Shown here: positions 28,949-38,365 of the stretch, one piece after another
How the letters are laid out: every line of letters starts with the position of its first letter
Numbering within the stretch: position 1 is the first letter of the stretch
From: Dinoroseobacter sp049801095
Lineage (GTDB): Bacteria; Pseudomonadota; Alphaproteobacteria; Rhodobacterales; Rhodobacteraceae
Reading direction: 5' to 3'
DNA length: 64,000 bases
Assembly: GCF_049801095.1 (NCBI RefSeq)
Contig: NZ_JBNAGH010000003.1
Coordinates: forward strand, 496,001 to 560,000
The notes under the pieces: model-generated
What the model saw: the letters and a program-made list of their open reading frames with translations, nothing else
Databases searched by the model: none
Told to the model about the DNA's origin: nothing
Program-made: the position numbers and the translations under genes

Positions 28949-29648
28949 GTCAGACGCTGTATTGTCGCTCACCGATGTTTCGCTCCGTCTGGACGGGAAT
29001 GCGGGGCCGGTGGACATTCTGCATGACATCTCGCTGGAGGTCACAACCGGGGAAACAGTGGGGCTCATCGGGCCTTCGGGGTCGGGCAAGTCTTCACTCC
29101 TCATGGTGCTCGGGGGGCTCGAACGTGCCACCGGCGGTCAGGTGCTGGCGCTTGGCCATGACCTGACGCGGCTCGACGAGGACGCATTGGCCCGGTTCCG
29201 CAGGGATCATATGGGCGTCGTGTTCCAATCCTTCCACCTCATTCCCACCATGACGGCTCTGGAAAACGTGGCAACCCCTCTCGAACTGGCCGGGGCCGCC
29301 GATGCGTTCGAGCGTGCGGAGGCCGAGCTCGCCTCGGTCGGGCTCGCGGATCGGTTGCACCATTACCCATCCCAGATGTCCGGCGGCGAGCAGCAGCGCG
29401 TGGCCCTCGCCCGCGCCGCGGCGCCGCGCCCCAAGCTGCTGCTGGCGGATGAACCCACGGGCAATCTTGACGGGACCACGGGCGAGGCGATCATGGATCT
29501 GCTCTTTGGCCTGCGCGATCGCCACGGTGCGACGCTGGTGCTGGTCACCCATGCGCGCGAGCTTGCCGCCCGCTGCGACCGGGTGATCCGCCTGCGCGAT
29601 GGGCGCGTGGATAGCGACACAGGTGCCCAGCGCGAGGCTGCGGAATGA
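28947..29648 (+). CDS. ybbA: YbbA-type ABC ATPase
   Basis: The 233-residue ATPase of the LolD/MacB group has Walker A GPSGSGKSS, Q-loop FQSFHLIP, signature MSGGEQQRVALARA and Walker B LLLADEPTGNLDG. With the YbbP permease it forms a mechanotransmission-type complex at the inner membrane. Its gene overlaps ybbP by 4 bp (ATGA). The CGGAGATCC stretch before ATG 28947 supports the start. Confidence 0.88.
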   Translation: MSDAVLSLTDVSLRLDGNAGPVDILHDISLEVTTGETVGLIGPSGSGKSSLLMVLGGLERATGGQVLALGHDLTRLDEDALARFRRDHMGVVFQSFHLIPTMTALENVATPLELAGAADAFERAEAELASVGLADRLHHYPSQMSGGEQQRVALARAAAPRPKLLLADEPTGNLDGTTGEAIMDLLFGLRDRHGATLVLVTHARELAARCDRVIRLRDGRVDSDTGAQREAAE

Positions 29649-32173
29649 GCCTCGCGGTTGCGGGCCGGATCGCCCGGCGAGAGCTGCGCGGCGGGATCGC
29701 CGGGTTCCGTGTTTTTCTTCTTTGTCTTGCCCTTGGTGTTGCCGCGATCGCGGCCGTGGGCTCAGTGCGTGTGGCCATCCAGCAGGGGCTTGAGCGCGAA
29801 GGCGCGGTGATCCTCGGCGGCGATGGCCAGATGGAGTTCACCTATCGCTTCGCCACCGAGACCGAGCGCGCCTGGATGGAGGAGAACGCCCTCGAAGTCT
29901 CTGAAATCGTGGAGTTCCGCTCCATGGTGGTGGTGGACGGACCGGACGGGGCCGAGCGTGGCCTGACCCAGGTGAAGGCGGTGGATGACCTCTACCCGCT
30001 GAAGGGATCGGTGCTGCTCAGCCCGGATATCCCTCTTGCCTCGGCCCTTGGCGGAGAAATCCCCGGGGCCGTGATCCAGCAGATCCTCGTGGACCGGATG
30101 GGGCTGGAGATCGGCGACACGTTCCGCCTCGGCACCCAGGAATTCCGTCTCTCCGCCGTGTTGGAGCGCGAACCGGACAGCGCCGGGGGCGGCTTCGGGC
30201 TCGGCCCCACCACCATCGTGCGCACCGAGGATCTCGCCGAGAGCGGCTTGATCGGCGCGGGCAGCCTTTTTGAGACCGAGTACCGCCTCTCATTGCCCGA
30301 GGGCACGGATTTGCAGGCGATGGAGGACACGGCTGAGGGCCTCTTCCGCGACACGGGCATGCGCTGGCGCGACAGCCGTAATGCCGCCCCGGGTGTAGAG
30401 CGGTTTGTCGAGCGGATCGGGTCCTTCCTCGTGCTGGTGGGCCTTGCCGGGCTTGCCGTGGGCGGGGTCGGGATTTCCGCCGCCGTGCGCGCCTATCTTG
30501 ACGGTAAGACCCCGGTGATTGCGACGCTCAAGACCCTCGGGGCCGAGGGCAAAACGATCTTTGCCGCGTACCTCATGCAGATTGGCGTGCTGACGGCGCT
30601 GGGTGTGACGGCGGGTCTGACCCTTGGCGCGGCCATTCCGCTGATCGCGGCCCCGATCCTGAGCGCGAGCCTGCCCATTCCGGCAGCCTTCGGCGTGCAT
30701 CCCGGACCGCTGGCCGAGGCGGCGCTCTATGGGATATTGACCGCGCTCGTCTTCACGCTCTGGCCGCTGGCGCGGACCGAACAGGTGCGCGCCGCTGAGC
30801 TCTTCCGCGATGCGGCCACGCCCAAGTTCCATTGGCCGCGCGGGCGCTATCTGGCGGCGGTGATCGTTGCGGTGCTGGCGCTTGTTGGCAGTGCAGTGAT
30901 GCTGTCGGGCATCCCGACCCTCGCCATGGGCTCGGTCGGCGGGATTGCCGGAGCGCTTGTCCTATTGATCGGCGCGGCCTGGCTGGTCCGGCGCGCCGCG
31001 CGCCGCTTGGCCCGGTCGAAACTCGTGCGCGGGCGCACCGCCCTGCGCCTGGCGCTTGGCGCGGTGGGCGGACCGGGGGGTGAGACGACGTCGGTGGTGC
31101 TCTCGCTCGGGCTCGGCCTCGCGGTGCTTGCCGCCGTCGGTCAGATCGACAGCAATCTGCGCACGGTGATTGCCGATGAGCTGCCCCAGGATGCGCCGAG
31201 CTATTTCTTCGTGGATATTCAGACCGACCAGCTGCCGGAGTTCCTGTCACGCACGCGCGGGGATCCCGATGTGCGGCGCGTGGATACGGCGCCCATGCTG
31301 CGCGGTGTGATCACCGAGATCAACGGCCAGCCCGCGCGTGAGGTGGCCGGGGATCACTGGGTGGTGCGCGGCGATCGCGGGATCACCTATGCCGCGGCGC
31401 TTGGCCCGGACACGCGGATCACCGAAGGCGCCTTTTGGCCCGAGGACTATAGCGGCCCGCCCCAGATCAGCTTCGCCGAAGAAGAGGCCTTGGAGCTTGG
31501 GCTGGAGCTGGGCGACCGGCTGACCGTGAACATTCTGGGCCGCGATATCGAGGCGGAGATCACGAGCTTCCGCGTGGTGGATTTCTCAACCGCAGGGATC
31601 GGGTTTGTCCTGACCATGAACCCCGCCGCAGTAGCAGGGGCCCCTCATACCCATATCGCGACCGTCTATGCGGCCGAGCAGGCGGAGGCGCAGCTTCTGC
31701 GCGATGTGGCAGCGGACGCCCCGAACATCACTGCAATCCGGGTGCGCGACGCGATTGATCGGGTGACGGAGGCCTTGTCGGGGCTTGCCGCGGCCACAAG
31801 CTATGGCGCGGCGGCGACCCTGGTGACTGGGTTCGTGGTTCTGATCGGAGCAGCCGCCGCAGGCGAGCGCGCGCGGGTGTTTGAAGCGGCTGTTTTGAAA
31901 ACCGTGGGGGCGACACGGGGCCGGATCCTCGCGAGCTTTGCCCTGCGCTCGGCCTTTCTCGGGCTTGCGGCAGGGTTGGTCGCGATCTTTGCCGGCGGAT
32001 TGGCGGGTTGGGGTGTGATGACCTTTGTGATGGAGACGAATTACCGCTTCGAGCCGATCTCAGCCCTGGCGATTGTCACTGGAGGGGCCATGGCGACCTT
32101 GCTGGCCGGTCTCGGCTTTGCCCTGCGCCCGCTGGCCACGCGACCCGCGCGCACTTTGCGCGGACGGGAGTAG
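29645..32173 (+). CDS. ybbP: YbbP-type ABC permease (FtsX/MacB fold)
   Basis: The 842-residue membrane protein has an N-terminal helix, a large periplasmic domain, a block of helices around residues 255-340, a second periplasmic domain and a C-terminal helix block. This duplicated FtsX layout defines YbbP. It works with YbbA, whose gene overlaps it. The complex is proposed to move lipids or lipoproteins and functions with TesA, encoded alongside. Confidence 0.87.
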   Translation: MSLAVAGRIARRELRGGIAGFRVFLLCLALGVAAIAAVGSVRVAIQQGLEREGAVILGGDGQMEFTYRFATETERAWMEENALEVSEIVEFRSMVVVDGPDGAERGLTQVKAVDDLYPLKGSVLLSPDIPLASALGGEIPGAVIQQILVDRMGLEIGDTFRLGTQEFRLSAVLEREPDSAGGGFGLGPTTIVRTEDLAESGLIGAGSLFETEYRLSLPEGTDLQAMEDTAEGLFRDTGMRWRDSRNAAPGVERFVERIGSFLVLVGLAGLAVGGVGISAAVRAYLDGKTPVIATLKTLGAEGKTIFAAYLMQIGVLTALGVTAGLTLGAAIPLIAAPILSASLPIPAAFGVHPGPLAEAALYGILTALVFTLWPLARTEQVRAAELFRDAATPKFHWPRGRYLAAVIVAVLALVGSAVMLSGIPTLAMGSVGGIAGALVLLIGAAWLVRRAARRLARSKLVRGRTALRLALGAVGGPGGETTSVVLSLGLGLAVLAAVGQIDSNLRTVIADELPQDAPSYFFVDIQTDQLPEFLSRTRGDPDVRRVDTAPMLRGVITEINGQPAREVAGDHWVVRGDRGITYAAALGPDTRITEGAFWPEDYSGPPQISFAEEEALELGLELGDRLTVNILGRDIEAEITSFRVVDFSTAGIGFVLTMNPAAVAGAPHTHIATVYAAEQAEAQLLRDVAADAPNITAIRVRDAIDRVTEALSGLAAATSYGAAATLVTGFVVLIGAAAAGERARVFEAAVLKTVGATRGRILASFALRSAFLGLAAGLVAIFAGGLAGWGVMTFVMETNYRFEPISALAIVTGGAMATLLAGLGFALRPLATRPARTLRGRE

Positions 32174-32243
32174 TCTTCGAGGGGTTGCGCCGCGCTGACG
32201 CGCGACGCCCGGTTGGGGGCGCTGCCCCCGCCGCGCTACGCGC

Positions 32244-32276
32244 GCCTCCCCCGGAGTATTTCTGGAACAATGAAGG
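32244..32276 (+). repeat. Dispersed intergenic repeat, copy B
   Basis: GCCTCCCCCGGAGTATTTCT followed by GGAACAATGAAGG matches copies A and C. It lies in the gap between the convergent ybbP and sdaA genes. Upstream (32190-32243) is GC-rich hairpin-forming DNA of the kind often joined to this repeat. Confidence 0.7.
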
Positions 32277-32281
32277 GGGTG

Positions 32282-33688
32282 TCAGCACTCGGGCAGGTTG
32301 ACCGCAAGGCCACCGAGGCTGGTTTCCTTGTATTTGTGAGACATGTCGATGCCGGTCTGGCGCATGGTCTCAATGCAGTTGTCGAGCGGCATGAGGTGCG
32401 TTCCATCCCCGCGCAGCGAGAGTGAGGCGGCAGCGACCGCCTTGATCGCACCCAGCCCGTTGCGCTCGATACAGGGCACCTGCACGAGCCCGCCGACCGG
32501 ATCGCAGGTCATGCCCAGATGGTGTTCGAGCGCGATCTCAGCGGCATTTTCGACCTGCGCGTTGCTGCCTCCAAGGGCGGCGCAGAGACCTGCGGCGGCC
32601 ATAGCGGCGGCAGATCCGACCTCCCCCTGACAGCCCACCTCAGCACCGGAGATCGAGGCATTGTGCTTGATCAGCCCCCCGATGGCAGCGGCCACCAGCA
32701 GGAACTCCCGCTCCCCGGCCTCGGTCGCGCCGACGCAGTGATCTCGGTAGTAGCGCAGCACGGCCGGGATCACCCCCGCCGCACCATTGGTCGGCGCGGT
32801 CACGACCTGGCCCCCGGCGGCGTTCTCCTCATTCACCGCCATGGCGTAGACGCAGAGCCAGTCATTAACCTCGTGAGGTTGAGACAGGTTCAGCCCCTGC
32901 CCCGCCTTCAACGCCTCGTGAATCCCGTGGGCGCGGCGCTTGACCGAGAGGCCGCCGGGCAGGATGCCGGTCGTGGCAAGCCCCCGGTCCATGCAGGCGA
33001 ACATGACGTCGCGCACCTTGGCAATCGCCGCATCCGGGTCGCCATGGACGGTTTCATTCGCATGCTTCATCTCGGAGATGCGCTTACCCGAGGCCGCGCC
33101 CATCTCAAGCATCTCGGCTGCAGAACCAAAGGGATAGGGGTAGCCCTGGGCGGCTTTTTCGTCGTGGAAATCCGCCGCGCCGCCGTGATCTGCCGCGGCG
33201 ATTTCGGAGCCGCGCAGGACAAAGCCGCCACCGACGGAGTAGAAGACCTCCTCCATATAGAGCGCCCCGGATTGGTCGAAGGCGCGCAAAACCATGCCAT
33301 TGGCGTGTCCGGGCAAGCTCTCCTCATAGTCGAACACCACGTCCCGGTCCGGATGGAAGGTTAGCTCCGGTAACGAAGCCGGACGCACAACGCCCTCGGC
33401 GGCCATGGCGGACAAGGCCTCCTCAGCTGCGACCGGATCGAGGGTTTCGGGCACAAACCCGGCAAGCCCGAGGCAGACCGCACGATCCGTGGCATGGCCC
33501 TTGCCGGTAAAGGCCAGCGAGCCATGCAGCGTGGCCTGCAAAGCGGCAACCGTGCCTGCCCCGGGCTCCTTCTCGCGCCCGCCACGCAGATCCTCGAGGA
33601 ACATGGCGGCGGCTACCATCGGCCCCATCGTATGGGAACTCGACGGGCCAACCCCGATCTTGAAAATGTCGAAAATGCTCAGAAACAT
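32282..33688 (-). CDS. sdaA: L-serine ammonia-lyase (iron-sulfur)
   Basis: The 468-residue one-chain enzyme deaminates L-serine to pyruvate using a 4Fe-4S cluster. It begins MFLSIFDIFKIGVGPSSSHTMGPM, the family opening with SSSHT, and carries cysteine-containing EVGCQGEVGSA, LGMTCDPVGGLVQVPCIERN and PLDNCIETMRQTG, which supply cluster ligands. GGGAGAG upstream of ATG 33688 fixes the start. It lies downstream of gcvT-gcvH-gcvP on the same strand, linking glycine-derived serine to pyruvate. Confidence 0.93.
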   Translation of the reverse strand: MFLSIFDIFKIGVGPSSSHTMGPMVAAAMFLEDLRGGREKEPGAGTVAALQATLHGSLAFTGKGHATDRAVCLGLAGFVPETLDPVAAEEALSAMAAEGVVRPASLPELTFHPDRDVVFDYEESLPGHANGMVLRAFDQSGALYMEEVFYSVGGGFVLRGSEIAAADHGGAADFHDEKAAQGYPYPFGSAAEMLEMGAASGKRISEMKHANETVHGDPDAAIAKVRDVMFACMDRGLATTGILPGGLSVKRRAHGIHEALKAGQGLNLSQPHEVNDWLCVYAMAVNEENAAGGQVVTAPTNGAAGVIPAVLRYYRDHCVGATEAGEREFLLVAAAIGGLIKHNASISGAEVGCQGEVGSAAAMAAAGLCAALGGSNAQVENAAEIALEHHLGMTCDPVGGLVQVPCIERNGLGAIKAVAAASLSLRGDGTHLMPLDNCIETMRQTGIDMSHKYKETSLGGLAVNLPEC

Positions 33689-33799
33689 GGGCGCTCTCCC
33701 TCGCCCTTTACCTAGTGCGGCGCGAGGCAGGTCCACCGCTCTTCTGCGACATGGTTTTGCGGTTCCCGACATACCCGCATCCACATCGGCGCGTGACCG

Positions 33800-33876
33800 C
33801 CCGGTGCGCCAGCACCGGGCCACGCCCAACGGGAGGCGCTGCGCCCGTCAGGGCGCGGCAACGACGGGCGGGAGCC
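33800..33876 (-). repeat. Hairpin-plus-tail repeat element, copy 1
   Basis: A perfect hairpin (CCCGGTGC, loop GCCA, GCACCGGG; 33800-33819) precedes a conserved tail (33824-33876) that starts GCCCAACGGGAGGCGCTGC and ends GGCAACGACGGGCGGGAGCC. The same hairpin-tail design recurs at 62469-62542. The strand assignment is arbitrary. It fills the gap between sdaA and gcvP and is non-coding. Confidence 0.7.
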
Positions 33877-33885
33877 CTCCGAGCC

Positions 33886-36750
33886 CTATTCAGCAGGTTC
33901 GGCGTAGTCTTCGACCGGCGGGCAGGTGCAGACCAGGTTCCGATCACCATAGGCATTGTCGACCCGGTTTACCGGCGGCCAGTACTTGTCGACCCGGAAG
34001 GCGCCAGGCGGATAGCAAGCCTGCTCCCGGCTATAGGGCCGGTTCCAGTCGCCCACGAGATCCTCCACCGTATGCGGCGCGCGTTTCAACGGGTTGTTCT
34101 CCGCATCCAGCGTCCCGGTGGCAATGGCATCTGCCTCCTCCCGGATCGCCAGCATCGCATCACAGAACCGGTCGAGCTCGGCCTTGGGCTCACTCTCCGT
34201 GGGCTCCACCATCAGCGTGCCCGCCACGGGCCAGCTCATGGTCGGCGCGTGAAAGCCGCAATCCATCAGCCGCTTTGCCACATCCTCGACATTGACCCCG
34301 GCGATCTTGTCCAGCACCCGCGTGTCCAGAATGCATTCATGGGCCACGCGTCCTTGATCATTGGCATAAAGGATCGGGAAGCCCGCGCTCAGCCGCTTGG
34401 CCATGTAATTCGCGTTCAGGATCGCGACCTTCGTGGCCTGGGTCAGCCCGGCGCCACCCATCAGAAGGCAATAGGCATAGGAAATCGTCAGGATCGACGG
34501 GCTGCCATAGGCCGCCGAGGCCACGGCCCCCACATCGCCGAACCCGGCCCCATGGCGGGTCGCATGGCTGGGCAAATGCGGCGCGAGATGCGCCTTCACC
34601 CCGATCGGCCCCATGCCCGGCCCGCCGCCCCCATGGGGGATGCAGAAGGTTTTATGCAGGTTGAGATGGCTCACATCCCCGCCCAGATCGCCCGGCGCCG
34701 ACAACCCGACCATGGCGTTCATATTCGCCCCGTCAATATAGACCTGCCCGCCATGGGCATGGGTGATCTCGCACACCTCGCGCACGGTCTCCTCGAACAC
34801 CCCATGGGTCGAGGGATAGGTGATCATGCAGCCGGCCAGCGCGTCGGAGTGCAGTTCCGCCTTGGCACGGAAATCCTCCAGATCGATGTCGCCATTCTCG
34901 GCGGATTTCACCACGACCACCTTCCAGCCGACCATCTGGGCGCTGGCCGGGTTGGTGCCATGGGCCGAGGTCGGAATGAGGCAGATCTTGCGCCCGTCTT
35001 CGCCTCGCGCCCGGTGATAGCCGCGGATCGCCAGAAGGCCCGCATACTCGCCCTGGGCACCGGAATTGGGCTGCATGGACATGGCGTCATAGCCCGTCAC
35101 ATCGCAGAGCATCTCCGACAGCTCGGAGATCATCTCGTGATATCCCGCCGCCTGATCCGCCGGCGCGAACGGGTGGAGATTGGCAAACTCGGGCCAGGTG
35201 AGCGGCAGCATCTCCACCGTCGCATTCAGCTTCATCGTACAGGAGCCGAGCGGGATCATCGCCCGATCCAGCGCCAGATCGCGGTCCGCGAGCCGACGCA
35301 TATAGCGGGTCATCTCCGCCTCGGCCCGGTTCATGTGGAAGATCGGATGGGTCATGTAGCTGCTCTCGCGCAGCATCTCCTGGGGCAGGTGATAGACCAT
35401 TCGCGTCTTGTCATAGGCCATGTCGCCCGCGCCGAACGCACGCCAGACGGCCTCAACCGTGCTGCCGAGGGTCAACTCATCAAGCGTAATCCCCACCCGG
35501 TCCGTGCCGACCTTGCGCAGGTTCACCCCTTCGCGCAGGGCCGCGGCGAGGATCACGCCCTGCATGGCGCCGACCTTGACGGTGATCGTGTCGAAATAGT
35601 CCTTGGGGTCGACTTTGAAGCCGAGCTCGGTCAGCCCGTCCGCCAACCGGGCCGTCTTGCGATGGACCGTCTGGGCGATGGCTTTCAGCCCGTCGGGGCC
35701 GTGGAAAACGCCATACATGGAGGCCATCACCGCCAGCAGCGCTTGGGCCGTGCAGACATTGGAATTGGCCTTTTCGCGGCGGATATGCTGTTCACGCGTT
35801 TGCAGGGAGAGCCGGTAGGCCTTGTTCCCGCGCGCATCCACCGAGACCCCGATGATCCGCCCGGGCATCGCCCGTTTCAGCACATCTGCGCAGGTCATAT
35901 AGGCCGCGTGGGGCCCGCCAAAGCCCATGGGTACGCCAAAGCGCTGGGTCGAGCCGATGGCAATATCCGCCCCCATCTCGCCCGGGGATTTCAAAAGGGT
36001 GAGCGCGAGCGGATCTGCGGCCACGATGGCCAGCGCCTTGACCTCGTGGAGCGCTGCGATCTGCGCGCTGTAATCGCACACATGACCGTAGCTGCCCGGG
36101 TACTGGAAGAGCGCGGCAAAGACTGCCTCGGGATCCAGCGCATCGACGGATCCGACGATCACCTCGATCCCCAGCGGCTCCGCCCGGGTGCGGATCACAT
36201 CGATGGTCTGGGGGTGGCAATCCTCAGCCACGAAGAACCCCGTCGCCTTGGATTTCGAGGCCCGCTGGGCCATGGCCATACCCTCGGCCGCCGCCGTGCC
36301 CTCATCCAGCAGAGAGGCATTGGCAATCGGCAACCCGGTCAGATCCGCCATCATGGTCTGGTAGTTCAAGAGCGCCTCAAGACGTCCCTGGCTGATCTCG
36401 GGCTGATAGGGCGTATAAGCCGTGTACCAGGCCGGGTTCTCAAGGATGTTGCGCAAGATCACTGGCGGTGTGTGGGTCCCGCAATAACCCTGCCCGATCA
36501 GCGAGGTCAGCACGGTGTTCTTGTCGGCGAGCTCCCGCATCCGGTGGAGCGTGTCCCGCTCGCTCAGGGCCGGGCCAAAGGCCAGAGGGTCGCGGCGCCG
36601 GATCCCCTCGGGCAGGGCCTCGTTGATCAGCGCCTCCAGGGAGGACACCCCCAATACCGCGAGCATCTGCGACATCTCCTTGGGCGAGGGCCCGATATGG
36701 CGGCGATTGGCGAAGTCATAGGGCGCATAGTCCGTCAGCGAAAAACCCAT
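33886..36750 (-). CDS. gcvP: Glycine dehydrogenase (decarboxylating), P-protein
   Basis: This 954-residue homodimeric P-protein decarboxylates glycine and loads the aminomethyl group on the lipoyl arm of GcvH. It has the usual length and start (NRRHIGPSPKEMSQMLAVLG). The PLP lysine is in HLNLHKTFCIPHGGGGPG. It is the third gene of gcvT-gcvH-gcvP, separated from gcvH by 87 nt that contain a dispersed repeat. Confidence 0.96.
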   Translation of the reverse strand: MGFSLTDYAPYDFANRRHIGPSPKEMSQMLAVLGVSSLEALINEALPEGIRRRDPLAFGPALSERDTLHRMRELADKNTVLTSLIGQGYCGTHTPPVILRNILENPAWYTAYTPYQPEISQGRLEALLNYQTMMADLTGLPIANASLLDEGTAAAEGMAMAQRASKSKATGFFVAEDCHPQTIDVIRTRAEPLGIEVIVGSVDALDPEAVFAALFQYPGSYGHVCDYSAQIAALHEVKALAIVAADPLALTLLKSPGEMGADIAIGSTQRFGVPMGFGGPHAAYMTCADVLKRAMPGRIIGVSVDARGNKAYRLSLQTREQHIRREKANSNVCTAQALLAVMASMYGVFHGPDGLKAIAQTVHRKTARLADGLTELGFKVDPKDYFDTITVKVGAMQGVILAAALREGVNLRKVGTDRVGITLDELTLGSTVEAVWRAFGAGDMAYDKTRMVYHLPQEMLRESSYMTHPIFHMNRAEAEMTRYMRRLADRDLALDRAMIPLGSCTMKLNATVEMLPLTWPEFANLHPFAPADQAAGYHEMISELSEMLCDVTGYDAMSMQPNSGAQGEYAGLLAIRGYHRARGEDGRKICLIPTSAHGTNPASAQMVGWKVVVVKSAENGDIDLEDFRAKAELHSDALAGCMITYPSTHGVFEETVREVCEITHAHGGQVYIDGANMNAMVGLSAPGDLGGDVSHLNLHKTFCIPHGGGGPGMGPIGVKAHLAPHLPSHATRHGAGFGDVGAVASAAYGSPSILTISYAYCLLMGGAGLTQATKVAILNANYMAKRLSAGFPILYANDQGRVAHECILDTRVLDKIAGVNVEDVAKRLMDCGFHAPTMSWPVAGTLMVEPTESEPKAELDRFCDAMLAIREEADAIATGTLDAENNPLKRAPHTVEDLVGDWNRPYSREQACYPPGAFRVDKYWPPVNRVDNAYGDRNLVCTCPPVEDYAEPAE

Positions 36751-36799
36751 TCTGGTCTCCTTGCGGTTGGCGGCGGGGCGGGAGGCGGGGTCCGGGAGC

Positions 36800-36832
36800 G
36801 CCTCCGGCGGGAGTATTTTCAGAACAATGAGG
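36800..36832 (+). repeat. Dispersed intergenic repeat, copy C
   Basis: GCCTCCGGCGGGAGTATTTT followed by CAGAACAATGAGG sits between gcvH and gcvP inside one operon. It is nearly identical to copy A in the complementary orientation. Confidence 0.7.
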
Positions 36833-36837
36833 CGGCG

Positions 36838-37206
36838 TTACTCGATGAGGGCCGCGTAGGCATCGGCATCGAGCAGCTCGGAGAGTTCGCCCGTATCGCT
36901 CAGCTTGATCTTGTAGAGCCAGGAGGCCCCTTCGGGGTCCTCGTTAAGGTCTCCGGGCGTCTCGACCAGGGCTTCATTGGCCTCGACGATCTCGCCCGCG
37001 ACGGGGGCGAAGATATCCGAAGCGGCCTTCACGCTCTCGACCACGCCGATTTCGTCACCTTTGGCAAAGGTTTCGCCCGTGGGCTGGAGCTCGATGAAAA
37101 CCACTTCGCCCAGCTGTTCGGCGGCGTGCTTGGTGATCCCGATCGTGGCCATATCGTCCTCGACCTCGATCCATTCATGGTCATCGGTGAAATAGGTGCT
37201 GGGCAT
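36838..37206 (-). CDS. gcvH: Glycine cleavage system H protein
   Basis: The 122-residue carrier protein bears lipoic acid on K60 (VVESVKAASD). It shuttles aminomethyl and reducing equivalents between the P, T and L proteins. ATG 37206 (MPSTYFTDDHEW) gives the normal length. An upstream in-frame ATG would overlap gcvT and add five residues. It starts 11 nt after gcvT. Confidence 0.96.
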   Translation of the reverse strand: MPSTYFTDDHEWIEVEDDMATIGITKHAAEQLGEVVFIELQPTGETFAKGDEIGVVESVKAASDIFAPVAGEIVEANEALVETPGDLNEDPEGASWLYKIKLSDTGELSELLDADAYAALIE

Positions 37207-37217
37207 GGTCGGGCCTT

Positions 37218-38303
37218 TCAACGTTTGTAGCGGTGCGGAACAAAGGGGAGCGGGGTGACGGTCGCCGGCACGGGTTTGCCGCGCAGCAGGACCGTGAGAG
37301 CGGTGCCGGGTGCGGCGTGGCTTGTGGCGACATAGCCCATGGAAATCGGCGCTTGCAGGGTCGGCGAGAAGCCTCCGCTCGTCACGGAGCCGAGGGGCGT
37401 ACCGTCGGTTGTGGTGATCTCGACGCCGGCGCGCACCGGGGCGCGGCCCTCGGGGCGCAAGCCCACAAGCTGGCGTGCGAGACCGGTGTTGGCCTCGGCG
37501 CCGATCCGGGTCGCGCCGGGGAACCCGCCCTCGGCGCGGCGCCGTTTCGGGATGGAAAAGCCGAGCCCGGCCTCAAGCGGCGAGGTGTCTTGATCGATGT
37601 CCTGGCCATAGAGCGGCAGGCCGGCCTCCATGCGCAGGGTATCGCGGGCCCCAAGCCCGGCGGGCACGGCGCCGGCGGCGATGAGCGCGCGGGCGAAATC
37701 CTCGCCAGCCTCGGCAGGCAGCGAGATTTCGAAGCCGTCCTCACCCGTATAACCCAGCCGCGAGACCCGGAGCGCATGACCCTGCCAAGTCTCTTCATGG
37801 GACTGCATGAAGCGGAGTGTGTCTGCCTGCGGCAGCAGCGGGGTCAGCAGCGCCGCCGCCTCGGGCCCTTGGAGGGCAACCAGAGCGCGAGTGTCCAGCA
37901 CTGTGATCTCGTGTTTGGGCAGTCCTGCCCGCAGCAGCGCCACGTCCTGCTCGGCCATGGAGGCGTTGACCACGACAAAGAGCCCGTCATCCATCCGCGT
38001 CACGATCAGGTCGTCAAAGATCCCGCCGGTCTCGGTCGTCAGCTGGGTGTAGCGGGCCTGCCCCGGTTTCAGGGATGTGATCCCACCGGGCACCAGCTGC
38101 TCCAGAGCTTTGTCCGGGTGCGGGCCAGGGATCTCGATCTGGCACATATGGCTCACATCGAAGAGGGCTGCTCCCTCGCGGCAGGCCGCATGCTCGGCCA
38201 TGATCCCCGTGGGATATTGGACGGGCATCTCCCATCCGGCAAAGGGAACCATCTTGGCTCCCAACTCAAGATGTAGATTATGCAGGGGTGTCTGCTTCAA
38301 CAT
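37218..38303 (-). CDS. gcvT: Glycine cleavage system aminomethyltransferase
   Basis: The 361-residue T-protein transfers the methylene group to tetrahydrofolate. It has the family start LKQTPLHNLHLELGAKMVPFAGWEMPVQYP, the folate-site Asp region MCQIEIPG and YTGEDGFEIS. ATG 38303 is the start; the open frame further upstream runs through a structured leader and is not coding. It heads gcvT-gcvH-gcvP. No glycine riboswitch precedes it. Confidence 0.94.
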   Translation of the reverse strand: MLKQTPLHNLHLELGAKMVPFAGWEMPVQYPTGIMAEHAACREGAALFDVSHMCQIEIPGPHPDKALEQLVPGGITSLKPGQARYTQLTTETGGIFDDLIVTRMDDGLFVVVNASMAEQDVALLRAGLPKHEITVLDTRALVALQGPEAAALLTPLLPQADTLRFMQSHEETWQGHALRVSRLGYTGEDGFEISLPAEAGEDFARALIAAGAVPAGLGARDTLRMEAGLPLYGQDIDQDTSPLEAGLGFSIPKRRRAEGGFPGATRIGAEANTGLARQLVGLRPEGRAPVRAGVEITTTDGTPLGSVTSGGFSPTLQAPISMGYVATSHAAPGTALTVLLRGKPVPATVTPLPFVPHRYKR

Positions 38304-38344
38304 GGGCGCAGTCCGGTCTGAGTCGTGGCCCGTGGGCCATGCTT

Positions 38345-38360
38345 GTTTCCTATCGGAAAC
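38345..38360. promoter_or_regulatory. Inverted repeat upstream of gcvT, candidate operator
   Basis: GTTTCCTATCGGAAAC has perfect 6-bp arms around a 4-bp centre, about 41 nt before the gcvT start. The AT-containing arms stand out from the surrounding GC-rich DNA. It may bind a regulator of glycine catabolism or form an RNA hairpin over the ribosome site. Confidence 0.45.
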
Positions 38361-38365
38361 TTCGC

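Noticed and set aside
33715..37230. Very long plus-strand open frame opposite gcvP and gcvH
   Set aside because: It is rich in Arg, His, Gly and Pro with no domain and is the mirror frame of strongly supported gcv genes. High-GC coding DNA often keeps the antisense frame open.
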